64,000 nucleotides of DNA. It comes from Melastoma dodecandrum. Taxonomy: Eukaryota > Streptophyta > Magnoliopsida > Myrtales > Melastomataceae. Positions 56,834 to 64,000 of the stretch are shown in pieces. The stretch covers positions 1-64,000 of the forward strand of contig JARUPY010000590.1 in NCBI GenBank assembly GCA_029817715.1, in the 5' to 3' direction. Every line of letters starts with the position of its first letter. Position 1 is the stretch's first letter. The position numbers and the translations under genes are program-made. The notes beneath the pieces are model-generated. The model was given only the letters and a program-made list of their open reading frames with translations, did no database searches and was not told the origin of the DNA.

Positions 56834-57300
56834 GGCCGTATGGAACTCCCCACGCCGCGCATCGCGCAAACACCACGCGGATCGTCACACCCACGGCCGA
56901 GAAACACCGCGGCCCCGCCCGGAATCGATGCCACGCCGTGGATCCGCTCGGCGATCGGACTCCACCTCGTCGAGGCGGCCTTCGGCGATCTCGATGATGA
57001 AGTCGTAGGCCTCGTCGTTCGACCAGGTGAGCCGACGCCCGTTGATACCGAGCACGACCGAGCAGCCCGGCGAGGCCGAGCCGCTTGTTGCCAGTCGATC
57101 AGCGCGTGGTTCCCGCACCAGGGAGTGCACGAAGGCCGCCTGCCATTCAGCTCGAGCGTCGGGTACGCGTCCTCACCGAACGCCGTCGCGCGGGGCCCGG
57201 GCGAGCGCTGACTCGAGCAGGCCCGACGTCGCGCACGGCCGGAGGCTGACCGAGTGCGCGCTCGGCCGACGTGCAGCAGCTCGCCGAGCGTGAGCAGCAT
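56830..57300 (-). CDS. Doc/Fic-family toxin of a type II toxin-antitoxin operon (frameshifted)
   Basis: Recognised from pieces on the minus strand: the Fic-core His and Asp (HALID, near 57095) in one frame, and a C-terminal helix pair rich in Glu/Asp (near 56970-57040) in another. Family knowledge: Doc-type Fic proteins modify elongation factor Tu and arrest growth until the antitoxin neutralises them. The core glycine-asparagine part lies across a frame break near 57085; further breaks are near 57200 and 56962. As given, the gene is not an open frame. It starts at 57300 overlapping the antitoxin stop and ends at 56830 overlapping the third gene. Confidence 0.7.
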   Translation of the reverse strand: MLLTLGELLHVGRARTRSASGRARRRACSSQRSPGPRATAFGEDAYPTLELNGRRPSCTPWCGNHALIDWQQAARPRRAARSCSVSTGVGSPGRTTRPTTSSSRSPKAASTRWSPIAERIHGVASIPGGAAVFLGRGCDDPRGVCAMRGVGSSIRP

Positions 57301-57509
57301 CACCGGGCGAGCCGGTCCAACGCCTTCCGCATACCGCGGCAGCTCACGATCGAGCACCTGGGTCGATCAGCTCGGCGCGACTGTGGTGCTCGATGTACTC
57401 GCGCACCGCGCGCTGCACGACGGACTGCAATCGAGACGCCCTCCACCTCGGCGCGCAGCCGGAGCGGCATCGGCATCGGACGTCGGGAGAGACGGAGGGT
57501 CATCGGCAT
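57300..57509 (-). CDS. ribbon-helix-helix-type antitoxin (frameshifted)
   Basis: A short gene of about 70 codons, ATG 57509 or 57503. MTLRLS followed by LRLRAEVEGVS is the ribbon and first helix of an Arc/MetJ-type DNA-binding antitoxin. The second helix and the tail fall in other frames (breaks near 57440 and 57370). Its stop overlaps the toxin start (TGATG). A GGTATC-N7-GATACC palindrome lies ten bases upstream of the start, fitting autoregulation by the antitoxin alone or with the toxin. Confidence 0.65.
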   Translation of the reverse strand: MPMTLRLSRRPMPMPLRLRAEVEGVSIAVRRAARGARVHRAPQSRRADRPRCSIVSCRGMRKALDRLAR

Positions 57510-57518
57510 GGGTGCGAT

Positions 57519-57537
57519 GGTATCACGCGGCGATACC
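57519..57537. promoter_or_regulatory. palindromic operator of the toxin-antitoxin operon
   Basis: GGTATC-ACGCGGC-GATACC is a perfect six-base dyad with a seven-base spacer directly upstream of the antitoxin start codon. Small RHH antitoxins typically bind such sites and repress their operon. Confidence 0.65.
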
Positions 57538-57735
57538 GCAACGCCCTAGGGACGTCCGCATTGCCCGGCCCGGAGCCTCCGGGGTACTGTCGCGCCGATC
57601 GTGTTCCGGCCGGAGGAGGTGAGAGCCATGACCGCAGTTCCCCCGTGGGCGCTCCCCCGAAGCCCAACGATCCGTCGGCCGTAGGAGGTCGCGTCCCGGG
57701 AGCGCCGTGTCCAGCACTCCCGAAAGGCCCCTCCC

Positions 57736-58663
57736 ATGAACAGCTCCTTTCTCCTCCGACCGCTGCCCACTCGTCCTGGGTGGCGGCGGCGCCGCGGGCA
57801 ACGCCTGGCTGATCGGCGTCCTCGCCGGCCTGGCCGACGCCGGCCTCGACGTCACCGACGCCGACCTCGTCGTCGGCACCTCCGCCGGCGCGACAGCCGC
57901 GATCCAGATCACGAACGTCCCCGCTGCCGCGGCTCTACGCCGGGCATCCTCAGAAGCCGTCCCGCCGAAGCGAACCCGGCGGGCGCCCGCCAGGTCGAAC
58001 GACCTGCTCGAGCGCAACCCAGCGGGTTCATCGACGGCTCCGCGGGTCCGAAGGACATGCGCCGACCGGATGGGCGCCCTGTTTCATCCGAGCATCGACC
58101 GGAGACGCGACCGGCGGCACCCGCCCACCGACCGCTGGCGGGCGACGGTCGCGGCCGCGCAATGCCCGGCTTGCTTCCACCTGGCCGGCGCTAGCGCGTC
58201 CTGCTCACCGCCGTCGACGGCCGAGACACGGCGAGGGCTCTTCGCGTTCGACCGCGACAGCGGCGTCGACCTGGTCGACGCGGTCGCCGCGAGCACCTCC
58301 GGCGGCTCCGCGTACCGGATCGGCGACCGGCAGTACATCGACGGCGGGTACCGGAGAGGAAAACGAGAACGCCGACCTGGCGGCCGGGTCGGCGCGGCGT
58401 GGCTCGTGCTGCTCGCCGTTTCGGCGGCAGGACCTCTGGCAACCCGCTCGAGTGGCGCATAGCAGCTCGATGCGCAGGTGGAGGACCTCCGCGCCCCGCG
58501 GCAGCCGGGTCGAGACGGTCGGCGCCCCGACCGCGGCGTCGCCTCAGCGGCGTTCGGCGGCACGATGGAATGGACCTGACGCGCCGCGCACCGTCCGCCC
58601 GCGCAGGGTTCGACCAGGGCCGAGACCTCGCGCCGCGGCTGGCCGCGCTTCTGGCGCGACTGA
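57736..58663 (+). CDS. patatin-like phospholipase (heavily frameshifted)
   Basis: ATG 57736. Next come, in mixed frames, LVLGGGGAAGNAWLIGVLAG (the oxyanion-hole Gly-rich loop), DADLVVGTSAGATAAIQIT (nucleophile Ser in GTSAG), SASCSPPSTAETRRG-side sequence, FDRDSGVDLVDAVAASTS and QYIDGGYR, where Asp of DGG is the catalytic partner. The C-terminus is best read as RFWRD stopping at 58663. About 290 residues expected; many indels. Both dyad residues are present. It would deacylate lipids. It is followed by a nitrilase gene. Confidence 0.78.
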
Positions 58664-58683
58664 ACCCCCGAGGAGATCCGCCC

Positions 58684-59538
58684 GTGACGGAGGTCGCGGC
58701 GGTCCAGCTGGCCCCGGTCGTCGGCGACCCTGTCTCGGCAACGCTCGACCCGCGCGGGTCGCGGCGATTCCGATGTGCGGTCGCCGGAGGCGCCGGGCTC
58801 GTGGTCCTGCCCGAGCTCTGGCACCTCGGGCTACGTGTTCGAGACGGTCGAGGAGGCGCGGTTCGCTCGCGCCTCCGCCCCGACGACCCCCGGCGTTCGA
58901 CCGCCTCGCCGAGGCCTGCCGGCGACGCCGTGGTGGCGCTTCGGCTTCGCCGAGACCAACGACGCCGGCGGCGTCTGGGAAAAAAAAAAAAAAAAAAAAA
59001 AACCCCAACAGTGCGGCGCTGCTCGACGCTCCGTGATCCGCGCGGTGTACCGGGAAGGTCCACCTGTGGGACCGGGAGAAGCGCTTCTTCACCGCGGTGC
59101 GACGCCCGTCCTCCGGTCGTCGAGACGCCGTTCGGCCGCATCGGCGTGATGATCTGCTTCGACCTCGAGTTCCCCGAGTGGACGCGCATCGCGGCGCTCG
59201 GCGGCGCCGACCTGCTCGCCGTGCCGACGAACTGGCCGCTCGCGCCGGTGCCGGAGGGCGAGCGCGCCCCGGAGGTGCAGATCGCGATCGCGACCGCCCG
59301 GATGAACAGGATGGCGATCGCGTGCGCCGACCGCGTCGGCACCGAGCGCGGCGTCGAGTGGACCGGCGGCACCTCGATCATCGACGCGGAGGGCGCCGTC
59401 CGCTCGGCCGTCGGCGCGGGCGAGGGCGTCGCGTGGACCGACATCGACCTGCTCGCGTCCCGCGACAAGCGGCAGGCCGAGCTGGTCGATCTGCTGGCCG
59501 ACCGCCGCCCCGACCTGTACGGGCCGCTGGTCGGCTGA
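58684..59538 (+). CDS. carbon-nitrogen hydrolase (nitrilase superfamily, frameshifted)
   Basis: GTG start at 58684 (VTEVAAVQLAPVVGDPVSAT). The catalytic Glu lies in VVLPELWHLG, the Lys in a YRKVHLWD-like stretch near 59050 (another frame), and the Cys in GVMICFDLEFPEWTRIAALG. From there to LYGPLVG at 59538 the frame is clean. A 23-base A run at 58980-59002 interrupts the middle and is almost surely artificial. The family hydrolyses amides or carbamoyl groups; no specific substrate is visible. Confidence 0.85.
   Translation: MTEVAAVQLAPVVGDPVSATLDPRGSRRFRCAVAGGAGLVVLPELWHLGLRVRDGRGGAVRSRLRPDDPRRSTASPRPAGDAVVALRLRRDQRRRRRLGKKKKKKKTPTVRRCSTLRDPRGVPGRSTCGTGRSASSPRCDARPPVVETPFGRIGVMICFDLEFPEWTRIAALGGADLLAVPTNWPLAPVPEGERAPEVQIAIATARMNRMAIACADRVGTERGVEWTGGTSIIDAEGAVRSAVGAGEGVAWTDIDLLASRDKRQAELVDLLADRRPDLYGPLVG
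58980..59002. other. poly-A run of 23 inside the nitrilase gene
   Basis: Twenty-three A in a row in DNA that otherwise has hardly any A/T tracts, followed directly by CCCC. It would encode a run of Lys in a conserved enzyme. Read as a sequencing or gap-filling artefact. Confidence 0.7.
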
Positions 59539-59608
59539 CCGGGTTCGGCCCGACGCGCCTCTCCGACCGGCAGCGGGGTCGGCCGCCATCGGCGCCGACC
59601 CCTGCGAC

Positions 59609-60512
59609 CTACTGGGCTCGGATGTCGCTGAAGCGCATGAGGAAGTTCGGGTCGGCTGCGCTGAACGTCTTCGTGAGGTTCGTCGTCTTCAGGCACGAGC
59701 CGTCGCTTGGCAGCAGCCTGCCCGAGAACACGACCTTGTCGCCGGTCTCCATGTTTGCTGAGTCCGTCGAAGAACGCCGACGACTGGGGGATGAGCGTGT
59801 CGTCGAAGGCGTCGGAGAACGCGTTGTTCCAGGTCTGGACGACGATCGTCGGCGCGATCTCGATCTCGACGTAGCCCTTGCCCTCGCCGTTCGCGCCGAT
59901 GTCGTGGATCGTGCCGACCCAGCTCTTTGACGGTCGATCCGCCGACCGCCGAGCAGGCCGCGGCATCACGGGTCTTGAGGATCTTCGCCGCCTTCAGCTC
60001 GTTCGACGTGCCCGCATAGTCGTTCCGCAGCCCTCTCGACGATGGCGACGAACCGCGCCTCCTTCTTGGGATACCCGCCGTAGTCCGCACCCGCCGTCGC
60101 CGGGGCCGCGACGGGCGCCAAAGCCACCGGTGCCGGCGTGGTGTCGACCGGTGCTGCCGTCTCGACCGGCGCCGCTGCGATCGGTGTCGCCGGCACCGCA
60201 GCCTGGGCCGCGGAAACCGCCCGCAGCGACGCCCGCGACGACCGCGACCGTCACCACCAGGCTGGTGATTGCGGCGATCGCGCCGAGCACGATGCCGGCG
60301 ACCGCCGGGCCGCGGGCCGAACGGACGCCGGAGACCGAACACGCTCAGCACGATCGCTCCCGCACCGATGACAAACCCGGCGAACGGGATCAGCCCCATC
60401 AGGAACGCGACGATGCCGACGACGAGTCTCTCCATCGCGAGCCCGTTGGTCGGACGAGGTCGGCGGGGTGGACGGCCGCGGTCACGGGCGGAGCAGAGGT
60501 GGGGGTGGTCAT
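59609..60512 (-). CDS. DUF4190-like membrane protein with extracytoplasmic domain (frameshifted)
   Basis: Start ATG 60512 (MTTPTSAPPVTAAVHPADLV), with AAGG six bases upstream. A cytoplasmic Pro/Thr-rich piece leads to helices VVGIVAFLMGLIPFAGFVIG and, in another frame, AITSLVVTVAVVAGVAAGGF. This two-helix pattern is typical of DUF4190-like proteins. A Pro/Ala/Val linker follows, then a soluble domain with TIHDIGANGEGKGYVEIEIA and VQTWNNAFSDAFDDTLIPQS, ending FSDIRAQ at 59609. Frame breaks near 60445, 60330, 60040, 59935 and 59750. The outer domain has no family I can name with certainty. Confidence 0.65.
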
Positions 60513-60518
60513 GTTCAT

Positions 60519-60843
60519 CCTTGGTTCAGGTTTCCAGAGCACGAGGACCATACAAACCATTTCCGGCGCGCAAGCGCAGCCACGTTGCCCCACTTCGAGT
60601 GCCCAAGAATTTCCAGGCATGAGAACCCTGAACCTAATCTGCTCAGTCGATCCATGACCCGAGAAAACAGCCCGGACGCACGCAAGGAAACAAGCCGGAA
60701 GCGCGCGGCGAACTGGCTGTTCGAACAGCTCAAGTCCGCGACACCAGCCAGCTTGATCTCGCGTAGCCGACCGAAGGAAGCCTTCTCGTTATCTCCACCG
60801 AAGGCGCCCCCAACACACGACCGGCGCAGGTCGTCGGCATGCC
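60519..60843. other. lower-GC intergenic stretch beside the insertion sequences
   Basis: About 325 bp that looks clearly less GC-rich than the rest. A plus-strand frame from 60655 (MTRENSPDARKETSRKRAAN, then WLFEQLKSATPASLISRSRP) is open for about 65 codons up to the IS boundary, but has no recognisable family or good ribosome site. Possible remnant of transferred DNA or of a gene cut by the insertion. Confidence 0.4.
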
Positions 60844-60870
60844 CTAGATGAGTGAGTCCTAACGCCCTTT

Positions 60871-62274
60871 GGTCGCGGTCCCGCTGGGTGGTGGAGTTTG
60901 CTCCGGTGATGTCAGCGAGTGAGTTCGATTATGCGGCGGTGATCGCGGGGATGACCACCTCCTCGGTGAGGGCGTCGAGTTGCTTCATGGAGTGCTCGGA
61001 GAAGTAGCGGCGTTCGGCGGCGTCCCATTCGTCGTGCTGCTCGATCAGGACCGCGCCGGCCAGCCGGAGCAGGGCTGCGGGGTTCGGGAAGACGCCGACG
61101 ACGTCGGTGCGGCGTTTGATCTCCTTGTTCACCCGTTCCAGCGGGTTCGTGGACCAGATCTGCCGCCAGTGCGCGGTCGGGAACGACGCGAACGCGGTGA
61201 CGTCCTCGCGGGCGTCCTCGAGCATCGACGCGACCTTCGGATGACTGCGCTGCAGCATCGTGACGACCTCGGTCAGCTGCGCCAGCACGTGCTGCCCGTC
61301 GGGTTGTGCGAACACGGTTCGGATGATGGAGGCGACCATCTCCTGGCTCTGCTTGGGGACCTGGGTCAGGACGTTCCGCATGAAGTGGACCCGGCATCGC
61401 TGCCAGGCCGCGCCCTGCATCACCGTCCCGATCGCGGCGATCAGCCCGGTGTGGGCATCGGAGATCACCAACCGGGTCCCGGCCAGTCCGCGAGCCTTCA
61501 GGCTGCGGAGGAACTCGGTCCAGAACGCCTGGGACTCGGTGTCGCCGACATCGAACCCGAGGACCTCACGTCTCCCGTCCGCCGCGACGCCGACCGCGAC
61601 CACGACCGCCTGGGAGACGACGCGGTGGTTCACCCGCGCCTCGCAGTACGTCGCGTCGAGGAACACGTACGGGTAGCTCGGTCGACTCCAAGGGCCGGTC
61701 GCGGAACGCTGCGATCTGTTCGTCGAGGTCCGCGCAGATCCTGGAGACCTCGGACTTGCTGATGCCGGTCTCGGCGCCGAGGGCCTTGACCAGGTCGTCG
61801 ACCTTCCTGGTCGAGACGCCGTGCAGGTAGGCCTCCATCACGACCGCGAACAGCGCCTGATCAACCCGGCGGCGACGCTCCAGCAGCGACGGGAAGAACG
61901 ACCCCTGCCGCAGCTTCGGGATCCTCAGCTCCAGATCCCCGGCCGCAGTGGTGAGCAGCCGAGACCGGGACCCGTTGCGCTGCGCCGTCCGCTCCGGGGA
62001 GCGCTCGAACGGGCCGGCGCCGATGAACGCGGTCGCCTCCGCGTCGATCAGCTCCTGATAGAGCCGCTCCGTCGCTTGACGGATCCGGTCAGGGACATCG
62101 GTGAGTTTCAGTTCCCCGAGCAGGTCGAGGAGGGCCTGCTGGTCCAGGGCCATCGTGTGTTCGTGTCCTCACGCTGAGTTCTTTGCCAGAACCCACTGAC
62201 CATCACACGGTGGCCCGCCCACGTCTACGACGACGCGAACGACCCCGAACTACACCACCCCACGGGACGCGACC
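60871..62274. mobile_element. IS256-family insertion sequence with 8-bp target duplication
   Basis: Terminal inverted repeats: GGTCGCGGTCCCGCTGGGTG (from 60871) versus GGTCGCGTCCCGTGGGGTGG read inward from 62274, similar over about 28 bases. The flanks are identical 8-mers CGCCCTTT at 60863-60870 and 62275-62282, matching the 8-9 bp duplications of the family. Length 1,404 bp. It contains one transposase gene on the minus strand. Confidence 0.9.
60929..62153 (-). CDS. IS256-family (Mutator-type) transposase (frameshifted)
   Basis: ATG 62153 (MALDQQALLDLLGELKLTDV). The first 160 residues show FIGAGPFERSPERTAQRNGS and ELRIPKLRQGSFFPSLLERR, and the second frame shows YVFLDATYCEARVNHRVVSQ with the first catalytic Asp, LVISDAHTGLIAAIGTVMQG with the second Asp, WQRCRVHFMRNVL and WSTNPLERVNKEIKRRTDVV with the Glu. 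These are the IS256 DDE hallmarks. About 408 residues. One frame break near 61680 separates the halves; it may be a sequencing error, or the element may be dead. Confidence 0.92.
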
Positions 62275-62280
62275 CGCCCT

Positions 62281-63183
62281 TTAGGTGTCGTGGGCGATGA
62301 GGGAGCGTTTGACGCGGGCTCCGGTGTGCCAGTTGTGCCAGACCGCGGCGGCGAGGGCGAGGAGGCGGGCGCCGATGCGGGCGTGGACGCCGGCCATGGT
62401 GCGACCGCCGTGGGCCTCGAGCGCGAGCGGTCCTTTCAACGTGTCGAAGACGGCCTCGACCCACTGCCGGATCCGGGCGAGGTTCCCGTGCTTCTGCGTC
62501 TCATCCCGGCGGTCCGGGCGCACGAACACCGCGTGGAGGTCGTTGCGGACGAAGGTCTCGAACTCGGCTCCAGCGAAACCCTTGTCACCGACCAGGACCT
62601 GCCCGGGGCGGATCTGGTCCCGGTCGCTGGCGAGCAGCTCGGTGAGCGCGGCGCGTTCCCCGATCTTCGGGGAGGCGAGTCCCCAGACGATCGGCATGCC
62701 TTCTGCGGTGCAGATGAGGTAAAGCCGGAAGCCCCAGAACCAGCGCGAGTTCGCCGCGCAGTACCCGTACCCGGCGTAGCCAGCGAGATCGGACCGTTTC
62801 ACCGTCTCGCGAGAGGACCCGCATGGCACCGGGGTGGAGTCCAGCAGGCGGAGCGTGTCGTTCCAGGACTCGACATCGCGGGCGAGGAACGGGATCACCG
62901 ACGCGATCAGCCCATCCGCGGCGCGGACCCGCTTGGAGTACCCGGACTGCTGCGGCATCGCCGGGAACACGTCCCGCAGATACGCGCGGGCGAAGCGGAC
63001 CCAGTGCCGCTCGGAGGCGAACCCGAGCAGCTGCTGCGCGACGACCAGGCACAGCAACTCGACATCGTTCAGCCGAGGCTCGCGCCCCGGCTGATACATC
63101 CGAGTGAACCCGAGCGCGGGCAGAGCCCGGTCGTCGAGTTCGACATACAGTGCGGTCAGGAGGGTGTCGAGGTCTTGATTCAC
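62281..63183 (-). CDS. IS982-like DDE transposase
   Basis: An intact 300-residue protein, GTG start at 63183 (VNQDLDTLLTALYVELDDRA). LRLLDSTPVPCGSSRETVKR carries the first Asp, DLAGYAGYGYCAANSRWFWG and GQVLVGDKGFAGAEFETFV the second Asp, and RQWVEAVFDTLKGPLALEAH the Glu. This matches the group usually called IS982 in actinobacteria; IS5-type is the alternative. Its TAA (62281-62283) includes bases of the IS256 target duplication but is unchanged by it. It should be functional. Confidence 0.88.
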   Translation of the reverse strand: MNQDLDTLLTALYVELDDRALPALGFTRMYQPGREPRLNDVELLCLVVAQQLLGFASERHWVRFARAYLRDVFPAMPQQSGYSKRVRAADGLIASVIPFLARDVESWNDTLRLLDSTPVPCGSSRETVKRSDLAGYAGYGYCAANSRWFWGFRLYLICTAEGMPIVWGLASPKIGERAALTELLASDRDQIRPGQVLVGDKGFAGAEFETFVRNDLHAVFVRPDRRDETQKHGNLARIRQWVEAVFDTLKGPLALEAHGGRTMAGVHARIGARLLALAAAVWHNWHTGARVKRSLIAHDT

Positions 63184-63261
63184 ACCTGACGCTTGACACC
63201 CTCCGCCCACCAACCCCGGACCGCCACGCACACCCCAGGCGATTCGGACTCACTCATCTAG

Positions 63262-63360
63262 TCGACCGTGGCGCTGACCGCGTGGTCGCTGCTGTACGTG
63301 CCGCTCGGCGTCGCGATCGCGCGGCGGCCGGAGGCGGGAGCCCGTACCGTCGCAGCATGA
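63262..63360 (+). pseudogene. C-terminal remnant of a membrane protein next to the IS end
   Basis: Directly after the right CTAG, one frame reads STVALTAWSLLYVPLGVAIA then RRPEAGARTVAA and stops at 63358-63360, overlapping the next ATG (ATGA). The hydrophobic stretch is a likely last membrane helix. A start codon for a full gene is missing and in the joined pre-insertion sequence a TAG precedes it in frame, so the rest was probably lost. Confidence 0.45.
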
Positions 63361-63803
63361 GCACCCTGCAGGACGTCGGCGACCGGGACGGCTGGCGCTG
63401 CTGGCTCTGCGACGAGCCGGTGGACCCGGACATGAGCGTGAACGACCCGCGCGGCCCGAGCATCGACGCGGTCACGAACGAGAAGCCGAAGAAGGGTGCC
63501 GCGGTCCCGGAGCGTCTCGCGCACCGTGCCTGCAACACGAGGAAGGGCGCCGTGAAGGCGGTCGTGCCGTGGTCGCCGGACCTGTTCGTCGTCGATCCGG
63601 CACCGATCGTCGCGACGGTCGACCGGCTGTCCCGGAAGGGCGGCCGCGAGGTCGTCGCCCGCTGCCCGAGCCGCTCCGACGCGGACCAGGCCGCGAGCTG
63701 GCTCGTCGACCGACTCTCGCGCCTCGCTCCCGGCCAGCGGTTCACGACGGAGATCAAGCCGGGCGGCGGCCAGTCTTCCTTTTGGTCCTCGCGACCGCAA
63801 TGA
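63357..63803 (+). CDS. small HNH/zinc-ribbon-like protein
   Basis: An intact 148-residue protein, ATG 63357. WRCWLCDEPVDPDM carries a CxxC pair, SIDAVTNEKPKKGA a possible metal-site segment, and RLAHRACNTRKGAV the His-x-x-Cys-Asn of an HNH-like zinc finger. The second half (REVVARCPSRSDADQAASWL, GQRFTTEIKPGGG) is a separate small domain. Proteins of this sort are found singly in actinobacteria; nuclease activity is possible but unproven. Confidence 0.65.
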   Translation: MSTLQDVGDRDGWRCWLCDEPVDPDMSVNDPRGPSIDAVTNEKPKKGAAVPERLAHRACNTRKGAVKAVVPWSPDLFVVDPAPIVATVDRLSRKGGREVVARCPSRSDADQAASWLVDRLSRLAPGQRFTTEIKPGGGQSSFWSSRPQ

Positions 63804-63874
63804 ACGAGCCATCGACCAACCTGGTCCGACCAACCGGACTGTCCCGATGATCCAGGCGGCAACGCACCGGTGGG

Positions 63875-64000
63875 TCACGCGCCGACGACGACCACGATCT
63901 TCCCGGAGACCGCCCCGGCGGCCGCCCGCCTCGTGCACCCGGACCAGCTCCGCGAGTGGCACCCGCTCGCTCACGTCCACGGGTCAGCGCCCCCGGCGTC
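63875..64000 (-). CDS. C-terminal end of a zinc-independent quinone-oxidoreductase-type dehydrogenase (partial)
   Basis: Minus strand from the right edge: RVPLAELVRVHEA is the penultimate helix of the MDR quinone oxidoreductase group (PLxEaxxAHE pattern). In the next frame GKIVVVVGA is the last strand, stopping at 63875. One frame break near 63925. The rest of the gene lies outside the window. Confidence 0.65.

Larger units (their letters stand above)
60844..63261. mobile_element. IS982-like insertion sequence, interrupted by an IS256-family element
   Basis: Ends are inverted: ATGAGTGAGTCC at 60848-60859 and GGACTCACTCAT at 63246-63257, with imperfect matching further in. Both are flanked by CTAG (60844-60847 and 63258-63261), a probable 4-bp target duplication. 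Subtracting the nested element and one 8-bp duplication leaves about 1.0 kb, the normal size for one DDE transposase gene. The transposase (62281-63183) is intact. The nested IS256 element entered between its stop codon and its left end. Confidence 0.85.

Noticed and set aside
56830..57300. Doc-type gene as a decayed pseudogene
   Set aside because: Neighbouring antitoxin and third gene show the same kind of small indels as housekeeping genes nearby, so sequence error is the simpler explanation; not proven.
57628..57735. Short plus-strand gene starting MTAVPPWALP ahead of the patatin
   Set aside because: Fewer than 40 codons in mixed frames, no recognised family; could be a leader but cannot be supported.
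58980..59002. Programmed frameshift (slippery poly-A) in the nitrilase gene
   Set aside because: A 23-base A run is far longer than known slippery sites, sits in an error-rich patch and lies between conserved enzyme motifs.
60515..60733. 72-codon minus-strand frame in the low-GC stretch
   Set aside because: No ribosome site, no family features, overlaps another equally weak frame.
1..64000. CRISPR array, tRNA or rRNA genes
   Set aside because: No regularly spaced direct repeats and no cloverleaf or rRNA-like segments were recognised by reading; a tRNAscan/Infernal run would settle it.

Overview
The window is very GC-rich throughout, with GTG/ATG starts, GTGA/ATGA gene overlaps, and actinobacterial gene types (DUF2510, DUF1206, NgcEFG, an ECF42-type sigma factor, Doc-type toxin-antitoxin, AbiEi-like solo proteins). 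I read it as a chromosomal segment of a high-GC actinobacterium, most likely a soil- or plant-associated Microbacteriaceae-like organism; the family is an inference. No rRNA, tRNA, CRISPR array or prophage was recognised. About half of the genes carry one or more single-base frame breaks across which the protein family continues in the next frame. I treat these as probable sequencing indels, not pseudogenes. They are densest at 53.2-60.6 kb, where two poly-A runs also look artificial.

Layout. 0.0-10.7 kb: MBL hydrolase, DHA2 exporter with divergent TetR, ApbE with a small membrane partner, DUF1206 protein, SDR plus MFS exporter with divergent HxlR regulator, esterase, GNAT, and a His-rich secreted peptide. 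10.8-20.8 kb: a degenerate alpha/beta hydrolase, then a tightly overlapped minus-strand operon: APC permease, two DUF1989 subunits, urea/guanidine carboxylase, allophanate hydrolase, TetR. A perfect 22-bp palindrome lies in front of it. 20.9-24.9 kb: TauE exporter, secreted GH43-like protein, DUF1304, secreted HNH/DUF1524 protein. 25.0-37.2 kb: N-acetylglucosamine/chitooligosaccharide utilisation (nagA, nagB, GH3, ngcGFE, SIS protein, RpiR regulator, GlcNAc kinase) plus a GH29 fucosidase. 37.3-49.7 kb: MacB-like ABC/FtsX exporter, CBM9-like protein, SDR, DUF2510, IclR, cell-surface protein, YhgE-like membrane protein with TetR, DGPF/ECF42/VOC operon, Old Yellow Enzyme. 50.6-56.2 kb: ketone-body genes (scoA-scoB-thiolase-bdh) and two alpha/beta hydrolases. 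56.2-60.5 kb: three-gene toxin-antitoxin operon, patatin, nitrilase, a membrane lipoprotein-like gene. 60.8-63.3 kb: an IS256-family element nested inside an IS982-like element, both with visible target duplications. The window ends with an HNH-like gene and the 3' end of an oxidoreductase.

Four things are not explained by standard annotation. (1) Four dispersed paralogues (P1-P4) encode single-pass membrane proteins that begin with an acidic segment and an LRRRLY motif, and end in a similar extracytoplasmic domain. (2) Several families of intergenic palindromes occur, two sharing one 33-nt arm architecture; some supply stop codons or are translated. (3) An AbiEi-like gene lying between nagA and nagB is bracketed by two 64-bp palindromes whose cores are inverted relative to each other. 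(4) A Doc-type toxin operon has an overlapping third gene and a palindromic operator.
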